Source of the DNA: CAZEKB01 sp964512225
GTDB taxonomy: Bacteria; Myxococcota_A; UBA796; UBA9615
NCBI GenBank assembly: GCA_964512225.1
Contig: CAZEKB010000010.1
Location: 25,020 to 89,019 of the forward strand
Direction: 5' to 3'
DNA length: 64,000 bases
Every line of letters begins with the position of its first letter. The stretch's first letter is position 1. Below the pieces are notes generated by a model. That model searched no databases. It was not told where the DNA came from and saw only the letters and a list, made by a program, of their open reading frames with translations. Positions 1 to 9,269 of this stretch are shown piece after piece. The position numbers were made by a program, and so were the translations under genes.

Positions 1-109
1 CGCCGTCGACGATGCGGTCGTCGGTCCCCAGCCATACGAACTGGGCGGCCGTCCAGGCCAGGATCAGCCCCACCACGGCCGCGACGCGCACCGCCGCCCG
101 CGTCCTCAC
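1..109 (-). CDS. partial membrane protein, 5' end only
   Basis: Only the first 36 codons are in the window. A GTG at 109-107 opens a leftward frame with no stop before the edge. Its GTG overlaps the TGA of the upstream gene (GTGA arrangement), the coupling used repeatedly in this genome. The peptide starts with an Arg-rich stretch followed by a hydrophobic segment of about 17 residues, so it is an inner-membrane protein. The charged DDRIVDG after the first helix is where GT-C (family 39-like) glycosyltransferases carry their acidic loop, but this is only a guess from a short fragment. Confidence 0.55.
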   Translation of the reverse strand, partial: MRTRAAVRVAAVVGLILAWTAAQFVWLGTDDRIVDG

Positions 110-1917
110 CGCGCGACCGTCACCGTCCCGCGCCACAGGGGCACGGCGCGCTCGTAGCTGACCAGGTCGACGGTGTAGGTCGCGGCGTCGTCCCCCGCGC
201 CCCGCCGCACGATCACGAGGCCCAGGCCGAGGCTGCCGGCGAGATCGGTGATCGCCCCCCCGGCGTCGAACGTGAGCGCGTACCGCTGGGCCTCCTGCAG
301 GACGCGGCTGTCGTACATGTCCCGGAGCGGCTGGGTGCCGATCCCGACCACGAACGCGGTCTCTTCCCCGGGGCCCAGCGCCACGTTGCCCACCACCAGG
401 TTGCGCGCGCCCCGGTCGTCCAGCAGCCGGAACTCCAGCATCGCGGGGTCGTTCGCCGGGCTCCCGTCGGGTCGGATCGTCTCGCGGACCTCGGCGCGGG
501 TCAGCCCGGCGAGCCACGAGTAGTCGAACGTGTAGAGGCGCGCGGCGCCCGAGGGGACGACCCGGTCGGGCAGGCGGGTCAGGTAGCGCCCGTCGACCTC
601 GAAGGCGGAGATGCCCAGCGTCCCCCGGGTGTCGCTGAACCGAGGCGCGGCGATCCGGCGCCACCGGACCCCCGGCCCGGCGGGCTCGTCGCGCCCCTGG
701 ACCAGGCGCTCGACCGTCCCGTCCTCGAGCTGCCAGAGGTAGCTGCTGCCGTCCCGAAACGCGTACGCGACGCCCGCCTGGGGCTGGTGCCGCACGTAGA
801 CGATCCCCTCGTCGGGCCCCTTGCCGGACTTGGCGACGGTCTCCGCGGGGAACTCCGTCCACGGGATCGGGCCGTCGTCCACGGCGATGTCCACGGTCCC
901 CCGCAGGCGCTGGGCGGAGCCGATGAACGGCGCCAGGTTCTCGAGGCCGCAGCCCCCGGGGAAGGCCTTCGGGGCCACCTCCTCGTAGGAGTACGTCCCG
1001 TCGGGGCGCCGGTGCGAGCCCACGACGCGCAGCCCCGTCCCCAGGTCGCCCAGCTCGACCTCGATGTCGGCCATCAGCCGGGCATAGAAGTCGAGGTCGA
1101 GGCTGATGTGGTTGCCCCAGAGCTTGCCCTCGGACCGGGAGACGAGCGCGAGCTCGTAGTTGCCGGGCTCGCGGCAGTTGTTGGTGACGTGGAAGAGGCG
1201 GTCGCCCACCCCGATGTCGCCGAGCTCGCGGACCTTCTTGGTGATGCGGTTGAACTCTGCGAAGTAGCCGTGGACGTTGCGGATGCAGGCGAAGCGGTCC
1301 GAGTCGAAGGGCAGGCCCGCGACGGACTCGGGGACGGGCTCCGCGCCGACCCACGCCGACTCGGGGCCGGGCAGGCGCTCGCGATCGCACACGGCGTCGG
1401 GGGCGTCGCAGTCGCGCAGGACGATGTCCTGGAACATCCACTTGCGGAAGTCGACCCCGCGGATCGCGACGTACCGGGGCTCGCCGCCGTCCGCGTGCAG
1501 GTAGATGTCGCCCACGGCCGGGCTGGGCTCGTCGGGGACCCGACCGGGCACGAAGCTGAGGTGGGTGAGGTGGCTGAACGGCGCGCCCGCGGCCGCGCGA
1601 ACCCGGGAGGAGACCGCGTTCGTCAGCGGCTGGGTGTGGGGCGCGGGCAGGCAGCCGGAGATGTCCGGGAAGGCCCCCTCCACGACGTCGAAGAGGGCGT
1701 CGGTGGACTCGTACCCGTCGCGCGCGGTCGAGCGCACCTCGGCGCGCATCTTGGCGGCCAGGGCGGTGCTCTCTCGGGGGGCGGGGGGGAGGTCGCAGCG
1801 GGGCTCGCTCGCGGGCGCAGGCGCCTTCTTCGCGGGCGCGGACGCCGCCTGGACCATCGGCGAGGGCGTCCCCAGGAGCGCGACCACCGCCGCCGACGAA
1901 AGGAGCACACGCCGCAC
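106..1917 (-). CDS. secreted protein of unknown function
   Basis: A 603-residue protein with a clear Sec signal peptide: MRR, a hydrophobic stretch, then VQAASA at about residues 22-27, followed by a Pro/Ala-rich linker. The mature part is a soluble, mixed alpha/beta-looking protein with a few cysteines (for example CLPAP, CDAPDAVC, NNCREPG, GCGLEN) and no motif that I recognise. No catalytic signature, membrane segment or lipobox is visible, so it should be periplasmic or extracellular. It is the first gene of a leftward unit whose next member overlaps its stop codon. Its start lies 50 bases from the convergent-tail side of the DUF218 gene, and both read leftward. Function unknown. Confidence 0.85.
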   Translation of the reverse strand: MRRVLLSSAAVVALLGTPSPMVQAASAPAKKAPAPASEPRCDLPPAPRESTALAAKMRAEVRSTARDGYESTDALFDVVEGAFPDISGCLPAPHTQPLTNAVSSRVRAAAGAPFSHLTHLSFVPGRVPDEPSPAVGDIYLHADGGEPRYVAIRGVDFRKWMFQDIVLRDCDAPDAVCDRERLPGPESAWVGAEPVPESVAGLPFDSDRFACIRNVHGYFAEFNRITKKVRELGDIGVGDRLFHVTNNCREPGNYELALVSRSEGKLWGNHISLDLDFYARLMADIEVELGDLGTGLRVVGSHRRPDGTYSYEEVAPKAFPGGCGLENLAPFIGSAQRLRGTVDIAVDDGPIPWTEFPAETVAKSGKGPDEGIVYVRHQPQAGVAYAFRDGSSYLWQLEDGTVERLVQGRDEPAGPGVRWRRIAAPRFSDTRGTLGISAFEVDGRYLTRLPDRVVPSGAARLYTFDYSWLAGLTRAEVRETIRPDGSPANDPAMLEFRLLDDRGARNLVVGNVALGPGEETAFVVGIGTQPLRDMYDSRVLQEAQRYALTFDAGGAITDLAGSLGLGLVIVRRGAGDDAATYTVDLVSYERAVPLWRGTVTVAR

Positions 1918-1967
1918 GCCCCGATCCTACCCCCGCGCCGCGGGCGCGTCCGGCGGGGCCGCGCGCC

Positions 1968-2486
1968 TCACCGATCGAGGGGGTCCGGCCCCTCCCGCTC
2001 GACGTCCGCCGAGGGCGCGAAGCGCACCCGCCCGGGCCCCGCCGGCGACAGCGCGCCGACCCGGTAGCCGAGCTCCCGCTCGCACCGTCGGTGGAAGCCC
2101 GAGGCGGCGGGGAAGGCCAGATAGAGCCACTGGTACTTCGTGGTGACGACCAGGCCGTGGTCCCAGCCCTGCGCCCGCAGGACGCGACCCGCGTTGCGCA
2201 GGTTGGTCGTCGTGTGGCGGGCGTTCGGCTCCACGAGGATCCGCTCGGCGGGGCACCCGAGCGCGCGCAGGAACGCCGCCATCTCCTCCGCTTCGACGTA
2301 CGGCGTGCCCTCGGGGTACACGGCGCCGCCCGTCATCAGGAGCGTGCGGATGCCCAGCCTGCGCGCCGTCCTCCAGCCCTCCCGCACCCGGCTCCGCGCC
2401 AGGGGGTGCAGGCGGATCGGGGTGCGCTGGAACGACGGCGTGAAGCCGGGGACGACGACGACGGGCGGGGCAGCGGCGACGTTCAC
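1968..2486 (-). CDS. YdcF/SanA-like DUF218 protein
   Basis: A 172-residue protein starting at GTG 2486. It shows the DUF218 pattern in order: VVVPGFTPS near residue 8, LLMTGGAVYPEG and E-x-x-x-M about residue 60, ERILVEPNARHTTTNLRNA about residue 90, and VVTTKYQWLYLAFPA about residue 120. DUF218 proteins (SanA, YdcF, ElyC) are linked to envelope polysaccharide or vancomycin-barrier functions, and their exact chemistry is poorly defined. No N-terminal membrane anchor is present, unlike SanA and ElyC. A much longer open frame continues upstream through mfd on this strand, but that is a high-GC shadow. The 21-base gap to mfd must hold both divergent starts. Confidence 0.8.
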   Translation of the reverse strand: MNVAAAPPVVVVPGFTPSFQRTPIRLHPLARSRVREGWRTARRLGIRTLLMTGGAVYPEGTPYVEAEEMAAFLRALGCPAERILVEPNARHTTTNLRNAGRVLRAQGWDHGLVVTTKYQWLYLAFPAASGFHRRCERELGYRVGALSPAGPGRVRFAPSADVEREGPDPLDR

Positions 2487-2507
2487 CGCTGGTATCTTGC
2501 CCGGCCC

Positions 2508-5500
2508 GTGACCGCTCCGTCGCCGCTGCGCACCCTCGTCTCCCACCTCCGCGGCCCGGCCGGGGGGCGGCTGCACGTGCACGGGCTCCGCGGCTCCGGG
2601 CCCGCCTTCGCGCTCGCGTCCGTCCTCCCCGAGATCGACGCCCCGGTGCTCTGGGTGGCCCCCACGGCCGAGGCCGCGGACGCGGTGGCCCGGGACCTGG
2701 CGTTCTTCCTGGGTCCCGAGGGGCGCCGCCGCGTCTTGCGGTTCGCGGACTGGGACGTCGTGCCGTACAAGGGGTACTCGCCGAGCGCGGAGGTGGGCCG
2801 GCGTCGCATCGAGGTCCTCGCTCGCCTCGCCGTCCCGCAGGGCCCGCCCCCCCTGGTGGTGGCGGCCGCGTCGGCGCTCCTCAAGCGCGGCCTCCCCCCC
2901 GCCACCCTGGCCGAGACCGTCGAGGCCTTCGCCCTGGGCGACGTCTTCGACCGCGACGCGCTCCTCCTGCGGCTCGTCGAGCGCGGCTACGTGGCGACGG
3001 ACCTCGTCTCCGAGCCGGGCTCCTACTCGGTCCGCGGCGGCATCCTCGACGTCTACACGCCGGGCTACGAGGCCCCCGTGCGGATCGAGCTGTGGGGCGA
3101 CGAGGTCGACTCGATCCGCTTGTTCGACCCGTGGTCCCAGCGCTCGATCCGGCCCCTGCAGTCCGTCCGCATCCTCCCGATCCGGGAGGAGGTCGTGAAC
3201 GAGATCGCGCTCGCGGGCGTCCCGAGCCGCCTCAAGGCCATCGCCGACGCCCGGGAGCAGCCCCCCCGCGCGCGCATCCGCCTCCAAGAGGACCTCGCCA
3301 CCCAGCGGGTCGTGTCCGAGATCGAGCTCCTGCTGCCGCTGCTCACGCCCCGGCTCGTCTCCGTCGTCGACTACCTCCCCCCCGACGCCGTCGTCGTGCG
3401 GGAGGACCCCACGGCCATCGAAGCGCAGCTGATCGGCAGCCTCGAGCAGCTCGAGGACCGGTGGGCCAAGGAGAAGGGGCGCGAGCGCCTGCTGCCCGAG
3501 CCCGCGTCGCTGTTCCTGCACGAGGCCTCGCTGGAGGCGGAGCTCGCCGCCCGACCCGGCTTCGACCTCGCGCTGATGCACGACGGCGAGGCCGAGGCCG
3601 AGGGTCGAGTCCTGCGGATCGACGCGCCCGACCACGGCGCCCTGCGCACCGAGATCCTCGCGGCGCGCGACGGCGGGACGATGCTCGCCCCCCTCCTGAA
3701 GCGGATCCGCGTCTGGCGCGACGAGGGCCGAACGATCGTGCTCGGCACCCGGCGCCAGGGGCAGCGCACGCAGCTCGTCGAGGCCCTGGCCGACATCGGC
3801 GTGGCCGTGGCCGAGGTGAGCGCGGAGATCGGGCCGGAGCTGCTCGACGACGCCGACCTCGAGGACACGGCGCACGCGCCCGTGCTCATCGCGACGTCGG
3901 ACCCCGCCCGGGGCGTCCGCCTGCCGTCGCCGGGGCCGGTCCTGGTGCCCGCGTCGGCCGTCTTCGGACCGCTGAAGGTCCGCGAGGACTCCCGCCGCCG
4001 GCGCCGCGGGGGGCCCGCCATCTCGTCGTTCGCGCAGCTCCAGCGGGGCGACGTCGTCGTCCACGAGTTCCACGGGATCGGCCGCTACCTCGGCCTCGAG
4101 AAGCTCCGCCTCGACGCGTCCGCCGCGGACGTCCGTCAGGACCTGCGGGAGCGCGCCGCGGATCCGAACTACGTGCCCGGGAGCAAGGGGATCGCGGGCA
4201 CCGGGCGCGGCTCCAACAACGACTACCTGCTGCTCGAATACCGCGGCGGCGACCGGCTCTACCTCCCCGTTCACAAGCTCGACCTGCTCTCCCGCTACTC
4301 CGCCTCGGGCGCCAAGGCCGCGCCGCGCCTCGACAAGCTGGGGGGCAAGACGTGGCAGAAGCGCCGCGCGAAGGTCGCCGAGGCCGTGCAGAAGATGGCC
4401 CGCGAGCTCCTGGAGCTGTACGCGCGCCGGTCCGTGGCGAAGTCGGCCGCCTACGCCCCCCCCGACGTGCTGTACGAGGAGTTCTGCGCGGGGTTCCCCT
4501 ACGAGACCACGCCCGACCAGCAGGCCGCGATCGACGCCGTCGCCGCCGACATGGGGGCCCCCGCGCCCATGGACCGGCTCGTCTGCGGGGATGTCGGGTT
4601 CGGCAAGACCGAGGTCGCCATGCGCGCGGCCTTCCGGGCGGTGGAGGACGGTCGACAGGTGGCCGTCCTCGTGCCCACGACGATCCTCGCGCTCCAGCAC
4701 TTCCGCGCCTTCCAGGAGCGCATGAAGGCGTTCCCGATCACGATCGAGATGGTCTCGCGGTTCCGCACGTCGGCCCAGACGACGAAGGTCCGCAAGGCCC
4801 TCGCCGCGGGGACCGTCGACATCGTGATCGGCACGCATCGGCTGCTCAACCAGGACGTGAAGTACAAGAAGCTCGGGCTGCTGGTCGTGGACGAGGAGCA
4901 CCGCTTCGGCGTGTCCCACAAGGAGAAGATCAAGACCCTGCGGGCCGAGGTCGACGTCCTCACCATGACCGCCACGCCGATCCCGCGGACGCTGCACATG
5001 GCCATGTCCGGCATCCGCGACTTCTCGATCATCACCACGCCGCCCCGGGGCCGCCTCCCGGTGCGAACGCAGCTCGCGCGGTTCAGCGCGCGGCGCATCC
5101 AGGACGCGGTCGAGGCGGAGATCGCCCGGGGCGGGCAGGTGTACTTCGTCCACAACCGCGTGCGCACGATCCACCGCATGGCCGAGTGGCTGCGCAAGAT
5201 CCTGCCGGGGGTGTCGATCCGCGTGGGCCACGGGCAGATGCCGGAGCGGGCCCTCGAAGACCTGATGATCGACTTCTTCCAGCAGCGCTTCCAGGTCCTG
5301 GTCTGCAGCACGATCATCGAGTCGGGGATCGACGTCGAGTCGGCCAACACCATCGTGATCAACCGCGCCGACAACTTCGGCCTCGCCCAGCTCCACCAGC
5401 TGCGGGGGCGCGTGGGGCGGTCCGAGGTGCAGGGCCGCTGCTTCCTGCTCGTGCCCCCGGGCCGGGCCCTGCGGGCCGTCGGGCTGCAGCGGCTGAAGGT

Positions 5501-6221
5501 CATCCAGGACAACGCCGAGCTCGGTTCGGGCCACCTGATCGCGCGGCACGACCTCGAGATGCGGGGCGCGGGCAACCTGCTGGGGCGCAAGCAGAGCGGT
5601 CACATCGCGGACGTGGGGCTGGCGACGTACATGGAGCTGCTGGAGGACGCCGTGAAGCGCCTCAAGGGCGAAGCGGCGGGGGCGCGGTTCGAGCCCGAGG
5701 TCGAGCTGCGATCGGACGCCTACATCCCCGCGACCTGGATCGAGGACGAGCGCGACCGGCTGGTCGAGTACAAGCGCCTGGCGGACGCCGACTCGCCGCA
5801 GATCCTCGCCGAGGCCATCTCGGATCTGGAGGACCGCTACGGCCGCGCGCCCGACGAGGTGCGCCGGTTCGAGCGGATCATCGCCTGCAAGGTCGTGTGT
5901 CGAGACCTGCGCATCCAGCGGCTGCGGATCGTCCGCGGGGGGCGCCTGCAGATCACCTTCGACGAGGGGACGTCCGTCGATCCCGGCCGGCTCCTCGCCG
6001 TCGTCGCGAGCCGCGCCGGACGGATGACCTTCCGGCCCCCGGGGGTCTTGTTGGTGGCGCTCGACGCCGCGGAGCGCGAGCGCCCCGTCCACGCCGCGAC
6101 GGCGGTGCTCGAAGAGCTCGCGGGGATGGCGGTGGATCGCGGGGAATCGCCCGTGGTATCTAGCGTCGCCTCCACCTCCGGGGGCGCTGAATCCCACGCT
6201 CGCCGGCCCGGGTCCGGATGA
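2508..6221 (+). CDS. mfd: transcription-repair coupling factor Mfd
   Basis: A 1237-residue superfamily 2 translocase that removes RNA polymerase stalled at DNA lesions and recruits UvrA. Order: UvrB-like N-terminal domains (residues 1 to about 330), a CarD-type RNA polymerase interaction domain (about 505-605), helicase lobe 1 with Walker A GDVGFGKTE (about 694-702) and DEEH (about 796), SAT-like TATPIPRTLHMA, lobe 2 ending SGIDVESANTIVINRAD, and the C-terminal TRCF domain. The start is GTG 2508, directly after the divergent YdcF-like gene. It is somewhat longer than usual, partly because an insert of about 30 residues (about 536-567) splits the CarD-like domain. Identification is secure. Confidence 0.97.
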   Translation: MTAPSPLRTLVSHLRGPAGGRLHVHGLRGSGPAFALASVLPEIDAPVLWVAPTAEAADAVARDLAFFLGPEGRRRVLRFADWDVVPYKGYSPSAEVGRRRIEVLARLAVPQGPPPLVVAAASALLKRGLPPATLAETVEAFALGDVFDRDALLLRLVERGYVATDLVSEPGSYSVRGGILDVYTPGYEAPVRIELWGDEVDSIRLFDPWSQRSIRPLQSVRILPIREEVVNEIALAGVPSRLKAIADAREQPPRARIRLQEDLATQRVVSEIELLLPLLTPRLVSVVDYLPPDAVVVREDPTAIEAQLIGSLEQLEDRWAKEKGRERLLPEPASLFLHEASLEAELAARPGFDLALMHDGEAEAEGRVLRIDAPDHGALRTEILAARDGGTMLAPLLKRIRVWRDEGRTIVLGTRRQGQRTQLVEALADIGVAVAEVSAEIGPELLDDADLEDTAHAPVLIATSDPARGVRLPSPGPVLVPASAVFGPLKVREDSRRRRRGGPAISSFAQLQRGDVVVHEFHGIGRYLGLEKLRLDASAADVRQDLRERAADPNYVPGSKGIAGTGRGSNNDYLLLEYRGGDRLYLPVHKLDLLSRYSASGAKAAPRLDKLGGKTWQKRRAKVAEAVQKMARELLELYARRSVAKSAAYAPPDVLYEEFCAGFPYETTPDQQAAIDAVAADMGAPAPMDRLVCGDVGFGKTEVAMRAAFRAVEDGRQVAVLVPTTILALQHFRAFQERMKAFPITIEMVSRFRTSAQTTKVRKALAAGTVDIVIGTHRLLNQDVKYKKLGLLVVDEEHRFGVSHKEKIKTLRAEVDVLTMTATPIPRTLHMAMSGIRDFSIITTPPRGRLPVRTQLARFSARRIQDAVEAEIARGGQVYFVHNRVRTIHRMAEWLRKILPGVSIRVGHGQMPERALEDLMIDFFQQRFQVLVCSTIIESGIDVESANTIVINRADNFGLAQLHQLRGRVGRSEVQGRCFLLVPPGRALRAVGLQRLKVIQDNAELGSGHLIARHDLEMRGAGNLLGRKQSGHIADVGLATYMELLEDAVKRLKGEAAGARFEPEVELRSDAYIPATWIEDERDRLVEYKRLADADSPQILAEAISDLEDRYGRAPDEVRRFERIIACKVVCRDLRIQRLRIVRGGRLQITFDEGTSVDPGRLLAVVASRAGRMTFRPPGVLLVALDAAERERPVHAATAVLEELAGMAVDRGESPVVSSVASTSGGAESHARRPGSG

Positions 6222-6243
6222 CGCCAGGAGCCCTCGAAGACCC

Positions 6244-7293
6244 ATGAAGATCCTGCTGCTCGCCCTCCCCGCGCTCCTCCTCCTGCCCGCCTGCGGGGGG
6301 GAGGCCGGCCCGTCGGCGACCGCCCCCGCCGCCTCGTCCGCCCGCGCCGACGTCGGCTGGTCGCACCCGGACATCGGGGAGCCCCTCGCCTGGGTGGGGG
6401 CCGTCCCCATCGGCACCAAGGAGTTCGACGCCCTCGCCCTGCGCCAGATGGGTCGCGGCGGCACGCTGACCCCCGAGATCCGCGCGGACGTGATGAACCG
6501 CCTCGTCAAGGAGAAGCTCCTGTACGTGGCGGCCCTGAACAAGGGCATCGATCGCGACCCGAAGATCCAGAAGATGATGGTCAATACCCTCCTCAAGGAG
6601 GACGTGTACGGCAACGTGCGGTCCGGCGATCTCGGCGAGGACGAGCTGCAGGCCTACTTCGAGGAGCACCAGGACGACTTCGTGGTGCCCGAGAAGGTGC
6701 AGATCAAGCGCATCCTGCTCAAGAAGGAGGACGGCGAGGACGACGCCGCGTTCAAGGCTCGCGCGGACGAGCTGCACGCCACCGTCTCGAAGCACCCCGA
6801 AGACTTCCGCGCGCTCGCGCAGAAGCACAGCCAGGGCCCGTACGCCCGGCGCGGGGGCGAGCTCGGCTTCATGACCGCGGAGGGCAAGCCCGGGGTGGAG
6901 AAGGAGGTCGTCGCGGCCGCGTTCGAGCAGGCCAAGGGCACGATGTCGGCGCCGTTCCTCACGGGCACGGGCTGGAACATCGTCTACGTCCCGAACCGCC
7001 ACGCGCGGGTCGAGCGCACCTTCGACCAGATGCGCGGCAGCGTGATCCGCAAGGTGAAGTCGGCCAAGTACAAGGAGCTGTACGAGGGCTACGTCGAGTC
7101 CCTGCGCGCGAGCACGGAGGTCCGGATCGACGACGCGAAGCTCGCGGGGCACTCGGTGACCGTGCCGTCCGGCGCGGAGTACAGCCGCAGCGGTCCCCTG
7201 GGCGTGCCCGGGACGGGGAAGGCCGACGCCCCCGTGGTGCCCGACGGCGGGGCCGACGCCCTCAAGGTCAAGCCGCCTCACGAGGGCCACTAG
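6244..7293 (+). CDS. parvulin-type (PpiC) peptidyl-prolyl isomerase lipoprotein
   Basis: A 349-residue lipoprotein: signal peptide with lipobox LPAC at residues 13-16, then a SurA-like N-terminal helical region with the VNTLLKEDVY segment. A single PpiC/rotamase domain lies at about 135-245, with the pattern QIKRILLKK, FRALAQKHSQGP, GGELGFM and PFLTGTGWNIVYV. The C-terminal 100 residues are Lys-rich, then Gly/Pro/Asp-rich. Predicted role: periplasmic folding of outer-membrane or secreted proteins. It is first of three consecutive PPIase-family genes, 22 bases after mfd and 9 bases before the next. A lipid anchor distinguishes it from classical SurA. Confidence 0.9.
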   Translation: MKILLLALPALLLLPACGGEAGPSATAPAASSARADVGWSHPDIGEPLAWVGAVPIGTKEFDALALRQMGRGGTLTPEIRADVMNRLVKEKLLYVAALNKGIDRDPKIQKMMVNTLLKEDVYGNVRSGDLGEDELQAYFEEHQDDFVVPEKVQIKRILLKKEDGEDDAAFKARADELHATVSKHPEDFRALAQKHSQGPYARRGGELGFMTAEGKPGVEKEVVAAAFEQAKGTMSAPFLTGTGWNIVYVPNRHARVERTFDQMRGSVIRKVKSAKYKELYEGYVESLRASTEVRIDDAKLAGHSVTVPSGAEYSRSGPLGVPGTGKADAPVVPDGGADALKVKPPHEGH

Positions 7294-7302
7294 GCCGTCG
7301 TC

Positions 7303-8286
7303 TTGCGCCCGCTGCTCCCCCTCATCGTCGCGCTGGCGCTCGGCGTCGGCTGCCCCGCCGCGGGCACGGACGACGGGCGAGTCATCGCCACCGTGGGCGC
7401 CTCGACCATCGACGTGGACGCCTTCCTCACCGCGGCGCGCGTGCGCGCCGAGGCGGCGGAGTTCCCCCGCACCGGGGCGGGCTTCGAGGCCCTCCGCGAC
7501 CGGCTCGTGCAGGAGCTGATCGTCGAGGAGGTGCTCGTCGCCGAGGCCCGCGTCCGGGGCATCGTCGTCACCCCCGCCGAGGTCGCGGAGGCGCTCGGCG
7601 CGTCGGCCGGGATCGTGGCCGAGGAGGGCGGGGACGGGGAGCTCGAGCGCATCCTCACCGACCGGTTCGGCGACCCCGCGGTGCACGAGCGAGTGCTCCG
7701 CCGCCGCCTCCTCACGGCGAAGGTCGAGACCGCCCTGCGCGCCGAGCTCCGCGACGGCATCTCCGTCACCGACGAGCAGGTCGCCGCCGCCCGGGAGCGG
7801 TTCGCCCCCGCGCTGATTCAGCCCGCTCGGGTCCACTGCCGTCAGATCTTCCTCGACTCCGGAGAGGCCGCGCGCGACGTCCGTCGTCGGCTGGCCGCGG
7901 GCGAGGAGTTCGCCGCGCTCGCCACCGAGTACAACGGCGGGGACGGGGACATGGGGTGGACGGCGGATACGAGCATGCCGCCGCTGCTCGCCGACGCCAT
8001 CGAGGGGCTGCCGGTGGGGCGCGTGAGCGAGCTGGTGCGCTCCCCCCTGGGCTTTCACCTGTTCCAGCTGCTCGGGCGGAGCCCCGCCGCCCCGCTGCCC
8101 GAGGACGAGGCCCGCGAGGCCGTCGTCCGCTTCCTCACCGACGAGACCGTGGACGTGCGCTTCCGAGCCTGGCTCGGCACCCGCTCGGACGAGCTCGAGG
8201 TGGCCGTGTCGGAAGAAGCGCTGGCCACGCTGCGTTGTTGCCGCCAGGGCGTCCCCTTCGTGGGGGAGCCCGGATCGGAGTCGTGA
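7303..8286 (+). CDS. SurA/PpiC-like foldase lipoprotein
   Basis: A 327-residue protein starting at TTG 7303. The signal peptide ends at a lipobox-like GVGC (residues 14-17), suggesting lipidation. The SurA_N-like helical region is followed by one PpiC-type domain at about 180-260: VHCRQIFLDSGEAARDVRRRL, EFAALATEYNGGDGDMGWT and RVSELVRSPLGFHLFQLLG. The acidic and aromatic residues expected in active parvulins are only partly evident, so it may act as a chaperone without isomerase activity. Its TGA overlaps the ATG of the next gene (ATGA), so the two are translationally coupled. Confident as a SurA-family protein, less so on activity. Confidence 0.87.
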   Translation: MRPLLPLIVALALGVGCPAAGTDDGRVIATVGASTIDVDAFLTAARVRAEAAEFPRTGAGFEALRDRLVQELIVEEVLVAEARVRGIVVTPAEVAEALGASAGIVAEEGGDGELERILTDRFGDPAVHERVLRRRLLTAKVETALRAELRDGISVTDEQVAAARERFAPALIQPARVHCRQIFLDSGEAARDVRRRLAAGEEFAALATEYNGGDGDMGWTADTSMPPLLADAIEGLPVGRVSELVRSPLGFHLFQLLGRSPAAPLPEDEAREAVVRFLTDETVDVRFRAWLGTRSDELEVAVSEEALATLRCCRQGVPFVGEPGSES

Positions 8287-9269
8287 TGTCCTTGCCCCGT
8301 GTCCTGTCCTTCGTCTTCGCCGTCGCCCTGCTCGCCCCGTCGGGCGCCCGGGAAGCGCGCGCGGGCGACGTCGTCGACCGCATCGTCGCGGTCGTGAACT
8401 CGGACCTCATCCTCCTGTCGGACCTCGACGAAGCCGTCGAGGGCGCCGCGGTCGATCGCCTGCGCGGCCTCACCGGGGAGGCGCGCGAGCAGGCCGCGGC
8501 GAAGCTGCGCGAAGAGGCGTTGGACTTCCTCGTGGACGACAAGCTCGTCCAGCAGGCGATGAACCGCGCGGACATCGTGGTCGAAGACCGCGAGCTGGAG
8601 GGGGCGATCGCGGACGTGGCGCGGACCAACCGGATGACGATCGAGCAGCTCGAGGAGCAGCTCGGTCGGCAGGGCATGTCCATGGACAAGTACCGGCAGG
8701 AGATGAAGGACCAGCTCCGGCGGTACAAGTTCATGAACCTGCACATCCGCGGCCGCGTCGAGATCAGCGAGCAGCAGCTGCGCAGCTACTACAAGCAGGT
8801 GATGGCGGACGCGTCGCCCGATCCGGCGTGGCACCTCCGGCGCATGCTGCTGACCTACGACGCCGCCGCCGACGGGGCTCGGGAGGCCGCCATCGCCGAC
8901 GCCGACGCGATCATCGCGTCGGTGGCGGGGGGCGCCGACTTCGCCGCGATCGCGAGCGAGCGGAGCGACGACACGTCCACGAAGGCCCGGGGAGGGGACG
9001 CCGGCGTGGTCCGCGCCGCCGACCTGAGCTCCGTGTGGGCGGCGACGCTCCGCGCGGGCGCCGTGGGCGAAGTCCTGCGCCTGGAGGCCCCGGGGGGCGT
9101 CTGGCTGCTGCAGATCGTCGAGCTCGCGAACGCGGCCGTGAAGCCCTTCGAGGAGGTGCGGGACGACCTCATGCGCATCCTGTACGAGGAGGCCATGGAG
9201 GCGGAGATGCAGAACTGGGCCGACGAGCAGCGCGCCAAGGCCCACCTCCGGATCCTCCTGGACGGGTGA
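8286..9269 (+). CDS. surA: periplasmic chaperone SurA
   Basis: A 327-residue protein with a cleavable signal peptide ending near AREARA. It then opens GDVVDRIVAVVNSDLILLSDLDEAV, the standard SurA N-terminal strand and helix (IVAVVN...I). SurA_N helices run to about residue 165 and a single PpiC domain sits at about 175-290 (WHLRRMLLTYDAA, FAAIASERSDDTSTKARGGDAGVV). SurA chaperones outer-membrane proteins through the periplasm. Context supports the name: pdxA follows with a 4-base GTGA overlap, the surA-pdxA order known from enterobacteria. ATG 8286 overlaps the stop of the preceding paralogue. E. coli SurA has two PpiC domains; this one has one. Confidence 0.88.
   Translation: MSLPRVLSFVFAVALLAPSGAREARAGDVVDRIVAVVNSDLILLSDLDEAVEGAAVDRLRGLTGEAREQAAAKLREEALDFLVDDKLVQQAMNRADIVVEDRELEGAIADVARTNRMTIEQLEEQLGRQGMSMDKYRQEMKDQLRRYKFMNLHIRGRVEISEQQLRSYYKQVMADASPDPAWHLRRMLLTYDAAADGAREAAIADADAIIASVAGGADFAAIASERSDDTSTKARGGDAGVVRAADLSSVWAATLRAGAVGEVLRLEAPGGVWLLQIVELANAAVKPFEEVRDDLMRILYEEAMEAEMQNWADEQRAKAHLRILLDG

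Noticed and set aside
1968..6614. A 1548-codon leftward open frame covering mfd
   Set aside because: Only its last 172 codons (DUF218) are real; the rest is a high-GC shadow antisense to mfd with no domain pattern.
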